A stretch of DNA of 64,000 nucleotides from JBCBDX01 sp039822005 (GTDB lineage Bacteria; Pseudomonadota; Alphaproteobacteria; Rhizobiales; Rhizobiaceae), in contig JBCBMZ010000001.1 in the NCBI GenBank assembly GCA_039822005.1, positions 868,001-932,000 of the forward strand, given 5' to 3'. Position numbers and translations under genes: made by a program. Below are positions 43,359 to 51,582 of this stretch, piece after piece. Under the pieces are notes generated by a model that saw only the letters and a list, made by a program, of their open reading frames with translations, ran no database searches and had not been told where the DNA came from. The number at the start of each line of letters is the position of its first letter. The first letter of the stretch is position 1.

Positions 43359-44260
43359 GCGGGAACCTCCTCCAGCGACGTCACCATGGAGTCGATCCGG
43401 CCTGCTATTTTTTTCGGTTCGAACTCGTGAATGAGGTGCCCGCCCGCAGGTAGGGCGTAAAGCGACACTGCTTTGGCCTCGGACGCAGCGGCGCGAGACA
43501 CGCGGGCCGGAACCATTTTGTCATCATCGGTGACGATCAATTCAACCGGCAGGCTCAGTTCGGGCAGCCGACTTCTCAGTGGTTTAAGATCCCAGTTCGC
43601 CATCATGCCCAATGCCCCGGCAATGTGCGATGATTTTTGCAAAAGCAGGTCATATGCATCGACGTTGATTTTATCGATCGGTGAGCCGGTGTTTTTAAGC
43701 ATGGACCGTGTGGGGCTGAAGAGGCGGGCTTGCCAGGCGACCGCTGAAGGCACCAACGGGTTCACAAAAAGTGCTTTGGCAAGGGGAGAGAAGACAGCGT
43801 TTCCCTCGATCGGCTCGAGCGCCGCATTGATCCCGATGATGGCGTTGAAACGCCTCTCCTGTTCAAGGGCCATTTGCAGAAGAACCGCTGCGCCGGCAGA
43901 ATGGCCAACGCCAAACAGGGGCGTGGTTGCCATCGATTCCACCAAATGGCTGAGAGCCCGCGCCATGCCAGGCAATGTGTAGTGGCGTTTGGTTTCACCG
44001 CGTGTGAAGCCATGACCTGGCAAATCAATCAAAGTGACGTGGTGCCGGTCCGCCAAAATCGTCGCCAGTGGTGCCATGGAGTGCGTGCTGCCGCCGGTGC
44101 CATGAACCAACAATATGTTTGTTGCTGACTTTGGGTCCCCGATTTGTTGAACGTGCCAGTCAATCGATCCACAGGTGAGAAATTTGCTTTTCTCGGCAAG
44201 CGGCCAGATGTCACGCACATCGGCAAAGTCTTCAGGCGGGTTTGCGGCTTGTAACTTCAT
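43355..44260 (-). CDS. bchO: BchO, magnesium-chelatase accessory alpha/beta hydrolase
   Basis: This 301-residue alpha/beta-hydrolase has the oxyanion motif LLVHGTGGSTHS, the nucleophile elbow GVGHSAGAAV and the catalytic histidine in GGHLIHEF. BchO is encoded with bchI and bchD in most PGCs and is thought to assist Mg-chelatase, though its reaction is not established. The ATG at 44260 overlaps the bchD stop by 4 nt (ATGA); a longer frame runs into bchD. Confidence 0.92.
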   Translation of the reverse strand: MKLQAANPPEDFADVRDIWPLAEKSKFLTCGSIDWHVQQIGDPKSATNILLVHGTGGSTHSMAPLATILADRHHVTLIDLPGHGFTRGETKRHYTLPGMARALSHLVESMATTPLFGVGHSAGAAVLLQMALEQERRFNAIIGINAALEPIEGNAVFSPLAKALFVNPLVPSAVAWQARLFSPTRSMLKNTGSPIDKINVDAYDLLLQKSSHIAGALGMMANWDLKPLRSRLPELSLPVELIVTDDDKMVPARVSRAAASEAKAVSLYALPAGGHLIHEFEPKKIAGRIDSMVTSLEEVPA

Positions 44261-46035
44261 GACCGACTGTCCTGGTCCACGTAACGGCCGATGAGTGTTG
44301 ACATCGTTTGAGCATCGGCGCGCGGCAATGTGCAATAATCGGCACAGAGCGCTGCGGCCAGTTCAGATGCTGCCGGTCGCGGGCGACGTGCAATATCGAT
44401 AATCAAAGACGGGAATTCGTCAGCCGCACAGCGTTTTGCGGCGGTAAGCGCTTCGTCTTTTGCCGCTTGTTTGTCCGGCTCACCATTAAGCGCAATGTTG
44501 CCGCGTCCATCGGTCAGGAAAACCAGAAATGGTTGCTGCCCACGGCTGCGTGCGCGCAACGCCATGACGTGGGACTGGCATAGCGCATCCGCGAGCGGCG
44601 TTGGGCCGCCGCCCGGGAGCGACGCCAAGCTCTTCTTCGCCCGCACCAATGATCGGGTTGGCTCCAACAGAACATCTGCACGCTCGCCGCGAAATGCGAT
44701 CAGCGCAACTTGGTCCCGGCGCACATAGCAGCGGCCTAGGAGGATTTCGATGCAGCCCTTGGCTTCGCCCAGTCGTTCCAGCGCGGTCGAGCCTGAGGCA
44801 TCGACCGCAAAAATGACAGTGGTTTCCGTTGGATGGTTGAGCCTTTTGAAGCGGAAATCATCACGTGTAATGATCAACCGCTGGCCTGGTTCCCAGCTTT
44901 TGCCCCGCGCCATCGCGCGCATGCGTTGCCACGGGGCGGCTTGGTTCAATGTTGCGACTGTGTCCGGTCGTTGACCGTCAAATGCGGCGCGCCGCGATAG
45001 GCCAACCGGTCGTCCGCGCTTGGCGTTTTTCCGGTTGGCGCCCGACTTGCCGATGACCGCATTGCGGTTGTTTGTTGATTGCATCCCGGTTGCCGACAAC
45101 GCCTCGGTAGGCGCTTGCGCTGCCTTGGCGGCGATCATCATCTCTTGAAGCGCGGTAAGGTCCAGAGGTTCACTGTCATCCTCGCCTTGTTCGTCCATGG
45201 AATTTTCATTGGCCGGTGATTGAGGCTCGGTTGGCGGTACTTCAGTTTCCCTTTCTTCCCCGGACGGCGCTTGCAGCTCAAATCCTGTCACGAGTTCAAT
45301 GGCTCCGGTAAGGTGGGAAATACTGGCCACGGGCACAAGGTCCATCGCAGCCAAAGCGCGCGTAACCTGGAGCAGAGAAAAGAGTTTACGGGCACTGACA
45401 ACCCCCAATCCTTCCAGCGCATTCGTTCCTGCATCAAGAAGACCATCGGGCACGACTATGGCGTCGGCATCGTCAATCGGCTTGCCAAGGGGTGGCAAAA
45501 ACGCGGCATCACGCACGGAAACGGTGTGAAGATCCAGTCTCATCGCGGATCGCTCAGCCAAGGCTTTGGGCACTCCTTCTTCCTGCGCGTCTGCTTCGCA
45601 AAGAAAAATCATTGTCGGTGCTGTCTTATTGTCGATCGCCTGCGCAAGCTTGCCGGTAAGCAGGGGCGGCAGGCGTTCGGCCATGGGAACAAGGAGGATG
45701 TTCTCGGTGTTTCTGGCGAGCAGTCCCGATTGGTAGACGGGGCGGCCTGCCACAAGCGATGCTTCCAAATCCAAAGCTTTTTCAAGACGCGCTGGTGCTG
45801 TTTGGCCAGGTAGGCGCGCGACACGCCGTTCATCGCCGATCAAATGCGAAAGATAACTCAACCAAGCGTCGCGGACGGGCCCCGGGCCGGCGTTCAATGT
45901 GAGGGCGCCGCCTTTGAAGGATGAGTCGCTGATGATCGAAGCCGCCTTTAGCGCGCGGGTCCAGGCCGGATTTTCGATTTCAAGCGGCTGGATATATGGC
46001 AGGTCGGCCAGTGCCTGTGCGCCAATGTCAAGCAT
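44257..46035 (-). CDS. bchD: Magnesium chelatase subunit D
   Basis: This 592-residue subunit forms the AAA+ ID complex that inserts Mg into protoporphyrin IX. The N-terminal AAA-like part (about 1-250) has no intact Walker A. A proline- and acid-rich linker follows (about 255-310), then a C-terminal VWA domain (about 400-590) with the MIDAS motif DASGST. It overlaps bchI by 8 nt and bchO by 4 nt. Confidence 0.96.
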   Translation of the reverse strand: MLDIGAQALADLPYIQPLEIENPAWTRALKAASIISDSSFKGGALTLNAGPGPVRDAWLSYLSHLIGDERRVARLPGQTAPARLEKALDLEASLVAGRPVYQSGLLARNTENILLVPMAERLPPLLTGKLAQAIDNKTAPTMIFLCEADAQEEGVPKALAERSAMRLDLHTVSVRDAAFLPPLGKPIDDADAIVVPDGLLDAGTNALEGLGVVSARKLFSLLQVTRALAAMDLVPVASISHLTGAIELVTGFELQAPSGEERETEVPPTEPQSPANENSMDEQGEDDSEPLDLTALQEMMIAAKAAQAPTEALSATGMQSTNNRNAVIGKSGANRKNAKRGRPVGLSRRAAFDGQRPDTVATLNQAAPWQRMRAMARGKSWEPGQRLIITRDDFRFKRLNHPTETTVIFAVDASGSTALERLGEAKGCIEILLGRCYVRRDQVALIAFRGERADVLLEPTRSLVRAKKSLASLPGGGPTPLADALCQSHVMALRARSRGQQPFLVFLTDGRGNIALNGEPDKQAAKDEALTAAKRCAADEFPSLIIDIARRPRPAASELAAALCADYCTLPRADAQTMSTLIGRYVDQDSRS

Positions 46036-47122
46036 GCCCGTAGGTCTTGGTGCCAGGTGGCTGACTGTGTTTGGCGTTTAGCGGAGGCGCGTCGTCGGGC
46101 GCGCCGAACACCGACCCGAGCGCCCGTTCAACACGGACAGCGGAGCCTGCGTCATCGAGCGGATCACGGCGCAGGCGGTGCGACAATGCCATCGGCGCGG
46201 TGTCTATCACGTCTTGTTCCTCAACCATGTCGCGGGCGTCCATCGCCGACGCAACACGCGCTGCGCGCATCAAGGTCAGTTCGCCGCGCAACCCATCCAC
46301 GCCGAGCTTGAGGCAAAGTGCGGAAATTTTTTCCAATACTTCATCGGGAACATCGACGGATTGGAGGCGTGCGCGTGCGGCAATCACACTGTCGCGGATG
46401 CCGTGATTGGCTTTTGCCCATTTTGCACAAAACTCCGCCGGATCGCGTTCAAAAAGGTCACGGCGTTTGATCACTTCGACCCGTTCCTTGACGCTTTTGG
46501 GTGAAGAAACGGTGATGGATATCCCGAAACGATCGAGCAATTGCGGGCGAAGTTCCCCTTCTTCCGGGTTGCCACTGCCCACAAGGACGAAGCGAGCCGG
46601 GTGCCGAACGCTCAAACCTTCACGCTCCACAACGTTCCAGGCGGACGCCGCCACATCAAGCAGCAAATCCACGATGTGATCTTCAAGCAGGTTGACTTCG
46701 TCAATATAGAGAAAGCCCCGATGAGCATTGGCGAGAAGCCCCGGCTCAAATGCTTTTTCACCTGCTGCCAGCGCACGTTCGAGATCCAAGGCACCGCAGA
46801 CACGATCCTCTGTTGCGCCGAGGGGTAAATCGACCACCGGTGCCTTTATGCGAACCAGCTTGGGCAGCTCTTTTTGACCTGCCGGATTACAGATACGACA
46901 TACATCGACCGGTTTTTCGGGGTCGCAATTGTATTGGCAGCCGTCACGTACTTCGATTTCAGGTAAAAGGGCAGCCAAGGCGCGGATGGCCGTTGTCTTG
47001 CCCGTTCCGCGGTCACCAAAGGCCAAGACGCCGCCCAAAGAAGGGTCGATCGCGGCCATGAGCAGAGCGCGCTTGAGTTCATCCTGCCCGACAATGGCAG
47101 CGAACGGGAATATGTCTTCCAT
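46028..47122 (-). CDS. bchI: Magnesium chelatase subunit I (AAA+ ATPase)
   Basis: This 364-residue AAA+ ATPase drives Mg insertion. Walker A is GDRGTGKT (about residues 37-44) and Walker B is FLYIDEVNLL. The ATG at 47122 (MEDIFPFAAIVGQ) fits family N-termini; the ATG at 47134 adds four residues. Neither has a strong Shine-Dalgarno. A PpsR-type site starts only a few bases upstream, so the leader must be very short or the main promoter lies further out. It leads bchIDO-crtIB. Confidence 0.95.
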   Translation of the reverse strand: MEDIFPFAAIVGQDELKRALLMAAIDPSLGGVLAFGDRGTGKTTAIRALAALLPEIEVRDGCQYNCDPEKPVDVCRICNPAGQKELPKLVRIKAPVVDLPLGATEDRVCGALDLERALAAGEKAFEPGLLANAHRGFLYIDEVNLLEDHIVDLLLDVAASAWNVVEREGLSVRHPARFVLVGSGNPEEGELRPQLLDRFGISITVSSPKSVKERVEVIKRRDLFERDPAEFCAKWAKANHGIRDSVIAARARLQSVDVPDEVLEKISALCLKLGVDGLRGELTLMRAARVASAMDARDMVEEQDVIDTAPMALSHRLRRDPLDDAGSAVRVERALGSVFGAPDDAPPLNAKHSQPPGTKTYGHA

Positions 47123-47138
47123 GCGTGTCACCATTAAG

Positions 47139-47156
47139 TGTCAACTATACTTGACA
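47139..47156. promoter_or_regulatory. PpsR/CrtJ site in the bchI-aerR intergenic region
   Basis: A perfect TGT-N12-ACA motif with the extended TGTCA/TTGACA arms typical of PpsR sites. It is 4-17 nt upstream of bchI and 163 nt before aerR. Weaker TGT-N12-TCA matches lie at 47113-47130 and 47126-47143. It probably represses bchIDO-crtIB under oxygen and may also influence aerR. Confidence 0.7.
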
Positions 47157-47318
47157 GTCAGACGAATGCAATGGCCTAACTGTGACAAAACTGGGTGTTT
47201 TTCTCCATTTCTGGTGACGCCCCTAATCTTGCAGGCGTGGTCGTTCGGTTCTCGCGAAGGTCTGCCGTCTATGCTAGTGTCAGGTAGGGAGGCCCTTCGG
47301 TTGGGCCTTGGAGGCGAA

Positions 47319-48158
47319 ATGACAGGGCATCGGAACAATCCGGCAGCACCTACGCGCGGCCGCGAAAATAATAAAGACATCTCGATCGAGCATGTTGATA
47401 GCCGCGAGACTGCGGAAATTTTTTCCAATGCCGAGACGCTGCGTAAAGTCATCCGCGAGCATGTTATGCCCACTGTCGGGGCAGCCGACAAAGCACCCAG
47501 ACTGCCTGACTTGGATGTTGATGTGCTTTATACCCGCGTGATCGGTGACGATGAAGCCGGTTTGCGCTCCGTGATCCCGATTTTGTTAAAGCACAAAGTG
47601 ACTTTCGAGGAATTTCATGACGCCCTGCTGCAACCGGTATTCGAAATGCTGCAGGATGGTTGGCAAAATGACAGTATCGACTTCCTGACTATCGAGCTCG
47701 CGACCGCGCGTGTCCAGATGATTTGCAATGCCTTGGTGCATCATCGGTTGAAATTGCGCAAAGACGGTGCGGATACGGGGCCGACGGTGTTGCTTGCCCA
47801 ATGTGCTGACGAATCCCACACCATGGCCTTGAATGTGGTGAGAGCATTTTTCACCGATGCCGGTTGGGATGTTGATGGCGGGGCCGATGTTTCACCACGA
47901 TCCGGCTTGTTCGAGACATTGGGGACAGCCGAATATGATGTTTTGGCGCTGTCGAGCGGCCATCAAAACAACGCCGTTGTTGCCAGCGTTATCGAGCGTG
48001 TTCGCCAAGTGTCGATGAATTCGGAACTTGCTATTTGTCTTGGCGGGCCGTCGGTGCGCGAAGAGCCAGCTCGTTTTGACGGTGTTGGCGCAGATGTCAT
48101 AGTTTCCTCAGCCGGGGAGGCGGTTTCCGTTTCCGCCAAGGTTTTGGAGGCGCACTAA
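47319..48158 (+). CDS. aerR: AerR/PpaA-like cobalamin-binding regulator
   Basis: This 279-residue protein has an N-terminal helical part (about 40-130) and a B12-binding Rossmann-type domain (about 150-275). The histidine-bearing loop is CADESHTMALNVV, with ALSSGHQ and CLGGPSVREE further on. AerR/PpaA proteins bind cobalamin and act as antirepressors of PpsR/CrtJ, tying pigment synthesis to light and oxygen. The ATG at 47319 has GGAGG 4 nt upstream. No ppsR gene is adjacent. It interlocks with the allA stop. The family is clear; the AerR name relies on PGC context. Confidence 0.85.
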   Translation: MTGHRNNPAAPTRGRENNKDISIEHVDSRETAEIFSNAETLRKVIREHVMPTVGAADKAPRLPDLDVDVLYTRVIGDDEAGLRSVIPILLKHKVTFEEFHDALLQPVFEMLQDGWQNDSIDFLTIELATARVQMICNALVHHRLKLRKDGADTGPTVLLAQCADESHTMALNVVRAFFTDAGWDVDGGADVSPRSGLFETLGTAEYDVLALSSGHQNNAVVASVIERVRQVSMNSELAICLGGPSVREEPARFDGVGADVIVSSAGEAVSVSAKVLEAH

Positions 48159-48652
48159 GCGCTTATGATTTCAAATGGTTGGTCGAACCAGAACTCTTCC
48201 AGGTTATAGCCCTCGCCGATACGGTCGATGACCGCAAAAAGCCCGGGTGCCGCAAGGGGCGTCAAGACGCCGTGCCAGACATTGGCGTAGAAATTGATGG
48301 CCTGACTTCCCGACGTTAGAAAGGCGATAGGCTCGGCGGGCTCTGCATTTTCATCCCGTGCGACAATGACGAGAAACGGATGCTCGGTCATTGGCACAAT
48401 ACACTGACTACCCAATGGATGGCGTTCAACCATGTCGAGCTTGAAAGGCAGTGAACGCGGCTCCGCGTCGAACAGGGAGACACCAATCCGTCCCGCGTCC
48501 CCATCTGACAGTTGCAAATCAGCGCGGTCATGATACCGCCCGCACATGCCTTGATTGATGATCTTGTCGGGGCTGCCGTCGCATTCCAGCACATCGCCAA
48601 AAGGTGCAAATGCGCCGGACGTCAAGGGTCTCGTCTCGATGCGAATTGGCAT
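48155..48652 (-). CDS. allA: Ureidoglycolate lyase
   Basis: This 165-residue cupin-fold enzyme cleaves ureidoglycolate to glyoxylate and urea. It shows FAPFGDVLE near the N-terminus, the metal-binding region VERHPLGSQCIVPM and the late NFYANVWHGVLTPL, all characteristic of AllA. It overlaps the end of allantoicase by 1 nt (TAATG) and completes the pathway encoded next to it. Confidence 0.95.
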   Translation of the reverse strand: MPIRIETRPLTSGAFAPFGDVLECDGSPDKIINQGMCGRYHDRADLQLSDGDAGRIGVSLFDAEPRSLPFKLDMVERHPLGSQCIVPMTEHPFLVIVARDENAEPAEPIAFLTSGSQAINFYANVWHGVLTPLAAPGLFAVIDRIGEGYNLEEFWFDQPFEIISA

Positions 48653-49665
48653 TAGTCCGCTATACCAAAGAAACGCAAACGGCTGACGCCGCCATCGGGG
48701 TACATGTTAAAGCGAACATGCGTCACAAGTCCTAAATCCGCCAAATCCTCAAAAACATGTTCGGAATTGGCCGTGAGTTTTTTCTGCGGCATCATCTCTT
48801 TCCAGAACATGGAATCGGTGACCAACGCCTCGGATAGCAGGTCGCCGAAATTGATCATGTCGGCTGCCTGAATGGAGCATCGATCGGGGAAATTGCCCTT
48901 GAAGTGTAACGTATCGACGACGGCGCGATGGATTTTTCCGCGCGCTCCCAGCGCGATAATGATCCAGTCATATCCCGGCTCACGGCGTCTGCGCGTTTCC
49001 CACGCATCGCCCATGTTGTGCGCGCGTCCGGGCGCTAAAATCCGTTCGTAGGTGCCATAATGGGCATCCGAATAGGCAAGGATACGTCCGCCGTTCAAGC
49101 TGGCAGCGAGATCGATTTCCTTTCCTTTCAGTGAGGGATCGAGTTCCGGCACGCCATAGACACGGAGCCGGGCAACGCCGCCATCGGGGAAAATGTGGAG
49201 CTTCAGGTGGGTCCAGCTCTCAAAGTTTTCACATGCAAAGAAGTGATGGTTGTTTGCCGAGAGCGGTTTGTGGTTCAGGATCTTGACCCAACGGCTTGTC
49301 TCATCGGGTTCCCCATCGGGGCTGTAGGTTGCCTCAATCTTGCACGCCGGTGCGTAGTTGCCGGTAAAGTGCGCGGTATCGACATCAAATCCTAAAATAC
49401 GACCCGGCGCGGCCAGGCGGATCACCGCATGATCATGTCCACCATCTCGCCGCCTGCGCGTTTCCCAACCGTCCATCCACTTGCCATTTTCATCAAACCG
49501 ACCCTCCTCGAACACCGGTTCGCTATCGTGCAGCATGCGTTCCAGTGGCGCGAAGAACTGATCGGTCGCATAAACCGGTTTTGCTCCCAGGCCGGCGGAG
49601 GCCAGGTTGATTCCTGTTCGCACGAAAAGCGGCTTGTTGGGTTCCAGTGACTCAATCGTCGGCAT
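48652..49665 (-). CDS. alc: Allantoicase
   Basis: This 337-residue enzyme hydrolyses allantoate to ureidoglycolate and urea. The family's two related jelly-roll halves are visible as the repeated phrases GWETRRRRDGGHDHAVIRL and DAWETRRRREPGYDWIIIAL, and as FPDGGVARLRVYG and YPDGGVSRLRFFG. It lies 12 nt after the allantoinase-fusion gene and 1 nt from allA. Confidence 0.95.
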   Translation of the reverse strand: MPTIESLEPNKPLFVRTGINLASAGLGAKPVYATDQFFAPLERMLHDSEPVFEEGRFDENGKWMDGWETRRRRDGGHDHAVIRLAAPGRILGFDVDTAHFTGNYAPACKIEATYSPDGEPDETSRWVKILNHKPLSANNHHFFACENFESWTHLKLHIFPDGGVARLRVYGVPELDPSLKGKEIDLAASLNGGRILAYSDAHYGTYERILAPGRAHNMGDAWETRRRREPGYDWIIIALGARGKIHRAVVDTLHFKGNFPDRCSIQAADMINFGDLLSEALVTDSMFWKEMMPQKKLTANSEHVFEDLADLGLVTHVRFNMYPDGGVSRLRFFGIAD

Positions 49666-49677
49666 GGTGTTCTCTTG

Positions 49678-51105
49678 TTAATCGGGAAGTATGGATTGAA
49701 GGCGCAGATAGGCTATGCGCTCGACTTGTCGGCAGGCTTCTTCAAATTCCACTTCCGTTTCATTTTCGATGCGTTGCTCAAAGGCGGACAGGATTCCGGC
49801 TTTATCATGTTCACGTACCGCAATGATAAATGGGAAGTCGTGTTTGGCAGTGTAATCCGCATTGAGCTTCGTGAAAGCTGCCCGTTCTTCATCGGTGAGG
49901 GCGTCGAGACCGGCTGATGCCTGCTCGGATGTGGACTCTTCGGTGAGCCTTTTAGCCGCCGCGAGCTTGCCGGCCAAGTCAGGGTGGGCTCTGAGTACGC
50001 CAAGCCGTTCCGTGCCGCTGGCGTCGCGAAATTGCCGAGCCAGCGAATTGTGAAGCCCGGTTGCGGTGTCATGGGCTGGCCCAAGCTCGCCGTCAAAGGC
50101 CCGTTCGGCAATCCAAGGCGAGTGCTCAAAGATTGACCCGTAAGCATCCACGAAATCGACTTTGCTCATGTGCGACGGGCGTTTCCCTTCCTTGGGTGGA
50201 AAATGCTCATGCCAATGACGGGCAATGTCGACGCGTCGCGCGAACCAGACACCTTTGTGGGCCAATGCGTGTTGGATGAAACGCTTAAGGGCGCGGATGC
50301 GTCCTGGACGACCTACCAGGCGGCAGTGCAGCCCGATGGACATCATTTTGGGTTGGCCATCGCACCCTTCTTCGTAAAGCGTATCGAACGTGTCGCGCAG
50401 ATAGGTTTCAAACTGATCACCTGAATTGAAACCCTGCGGCGTGGCAAAACGCATGTCGTTGCAGTCAAGCGTATAAGGGACGATCAGTTGGTGCTTTCCG
50501 TCATGTTCATGCCAATATGGCAAATCATCAGCATAAGAGTCAGCGCAATAAAGAAAGCCGTCTTCTGCGGTGACCAGATCAACCGTGTTGACCGAACAGC
50601 GACCTGTGTACCAACCGAGCGGTCGCGATCCTGTTACCGCTTCATGCAGGGCGATGGCCTTTTGCATGTGTTCCAATTCGTCCTTGGGGAGAAAATCCTT
50701 GTACTCGATCCATTTCAGCCCGTGGGATGCAATTTCCCAATCAGCGTCCAACATGGCCTTGACTTGAGCCGGAGACCGGGCCAGCGCTTCTGCCACACCA
50801 TAGATGGTGACCGGAACGCGGTATTCTTCGAACAGGCGGTGCAGACGCCAAAAGCCAGCGCGAGCCCCATATTCGTAGATTGACTCCATGTTCCAATGGC
50901 GTTGGTCGAGCCAAGGCTGCGCGCCGACTATTTCAGATAAAAAGGCCTCCGATGCTGCATCACCATGCAGGATGTTGTTTTCGCCGCCTTCCTCATAATT
51001 GACGACAAATTGCACCGCGATCTTGGCATCGCCGGGCCATTTGGGATGGGGCGGGTTCGATCCATAGCCAAGCATGTCGCGCGGGTAGCGATTTGCGTGC
51101 GTCAT
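49678..51105 (-). CDS. puuE: Allantoinase PuuE fused to OHCU decarboxylase
   Basis: This 475-residue protein joins two enzymes of urate breakdown. Residues about 1-310 are a polysaccharide-deacetylase-like allantoinase (PuuE), with NYEEGGENN and SHGLKWIEY. Residues about 315-475 are 2-oxo-4-hydroxy-4-carboxy-5-ureidoimidazoline decarboxylase (UraD), with RAHPDLAGKLA and HDFPFIIAVREHDK. The fusion is known in alphaproteobacteria and would channel OHCU through allantoin to allantoate. The ATG at 51105 has AGGA upstream; a frame start at 51141 is less likely. Confidence 0.95.
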   Translation of the reverse strand: MTHANRYPRDMLGYGSNPPHPKWPGDAKIAVQFVVNYEEGGENNILHGDAASEAFLSEIVGAQPWLDQRHWNMESIYEYGARAGFWRLHRLFEEYRVPVTIYGVAEALARSPAQVKAMLDADWEIASHGLKWIEYKDFLPKDELEHMQKAIALHEAVTGSRPLGWYTGRCSVNTVDLVTAEDGFLYCADSYADDLPYWHEHDGKHQLIVPYTLDCNDMRFATPQGFNSGDQFETYLRDTFDTLYEEGCDGQPKMMSIGLHCRLVGRPGRIRALKRFIQHALAHKGVWFARRVDIARHWHEHFPPKEGKRPSHMSKVDFVDAYGSIFEHSPWIAERAFDGELGPAHDTATGLHNSLARQFRDASGTERLGVLRAHPDLAGKLAAAKRLTEESTSEQASAGLDALTDEERAAFTKLNADYTAKHDFPFIIAVREHDKAGILSAFEQRIENETEVEFEEACRQVERIAYLRLQSILPD

Positions 51106-51207
51106 TGAGTTTTCCTGAGCGGGCGATGTTACGCTTGACATCGCGACAGATCATCTGAGGGTAAAGGCAATTGTGGTGCAGTGCAAGCAAACGCGCGAGG
51201 GCTGAAA

Positions 51208-51570
51208 ATGGCGGATAGCGGATTTTTGACAACCCATGTGTTGGACACGGCACGTGGCATTCCGGCAGCGGGCGTCGAGATCGTGCTCTATCGGGTCAGC
51301 GGCAACAGTCACAAAAAAATCGCCGCGGCGGTCACCAATGATGATGGACGCACAGACTCACCGATTTTGCCGATCGAAAGATTTGCCGTCGGCTCGTATG
51401 AGCTGATTTTCTTTGCCGGTGATTATTTGCGCGCCCATGGTCTGGCTGAAGGTGAGACGATGTTCCTTGACCAAATCCCTGTCCGGTTTGGCATCAATGA
51501 TGCTTCTTCGCATTATCATGTGCCGCTATTGCTTTCGCCCTATGGCTATTCAACCTACCGCGGCAGTTAG
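51208..51570 (+). CDS. uraH: 5-Hydroxyisourate hydrolase
   Basis: This 120-residue transthyretin-related enzyme hydrolyses 5-hydroxyisourate to OHCU. The N-terminal LTTHVLDTARGIPAAG and the C-terminal tetrapeptide YRGS (here YSTYRGS) are diagnostic and hold catalytic histidine and arginine. The ATG at 51208 follows GAGGG. It is divergent from the PuuE fusion and 12 nt before puuD. Confidence 0.96.
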   Translation: MADSGFLTTHVLDTARGIPAAGVEIVLYRVSGNSHKKIAAAVTNDDGRTDSPILPIERFAVGSYELIFFAGDYLRAHGLAEGETMFLDQIPVRFGINDASSHYHVPLLLSPYGYSTYRGS

Positions 51571-51582
51571 GGATTTTTATCG

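Noticed and set aside
46929..47318. Upstream extension of the aerR frame into bchI
   Set aside because: It overlaps bchI in antisense, has no AerR similarity and the ATG at 47319 has a good ribosome site.
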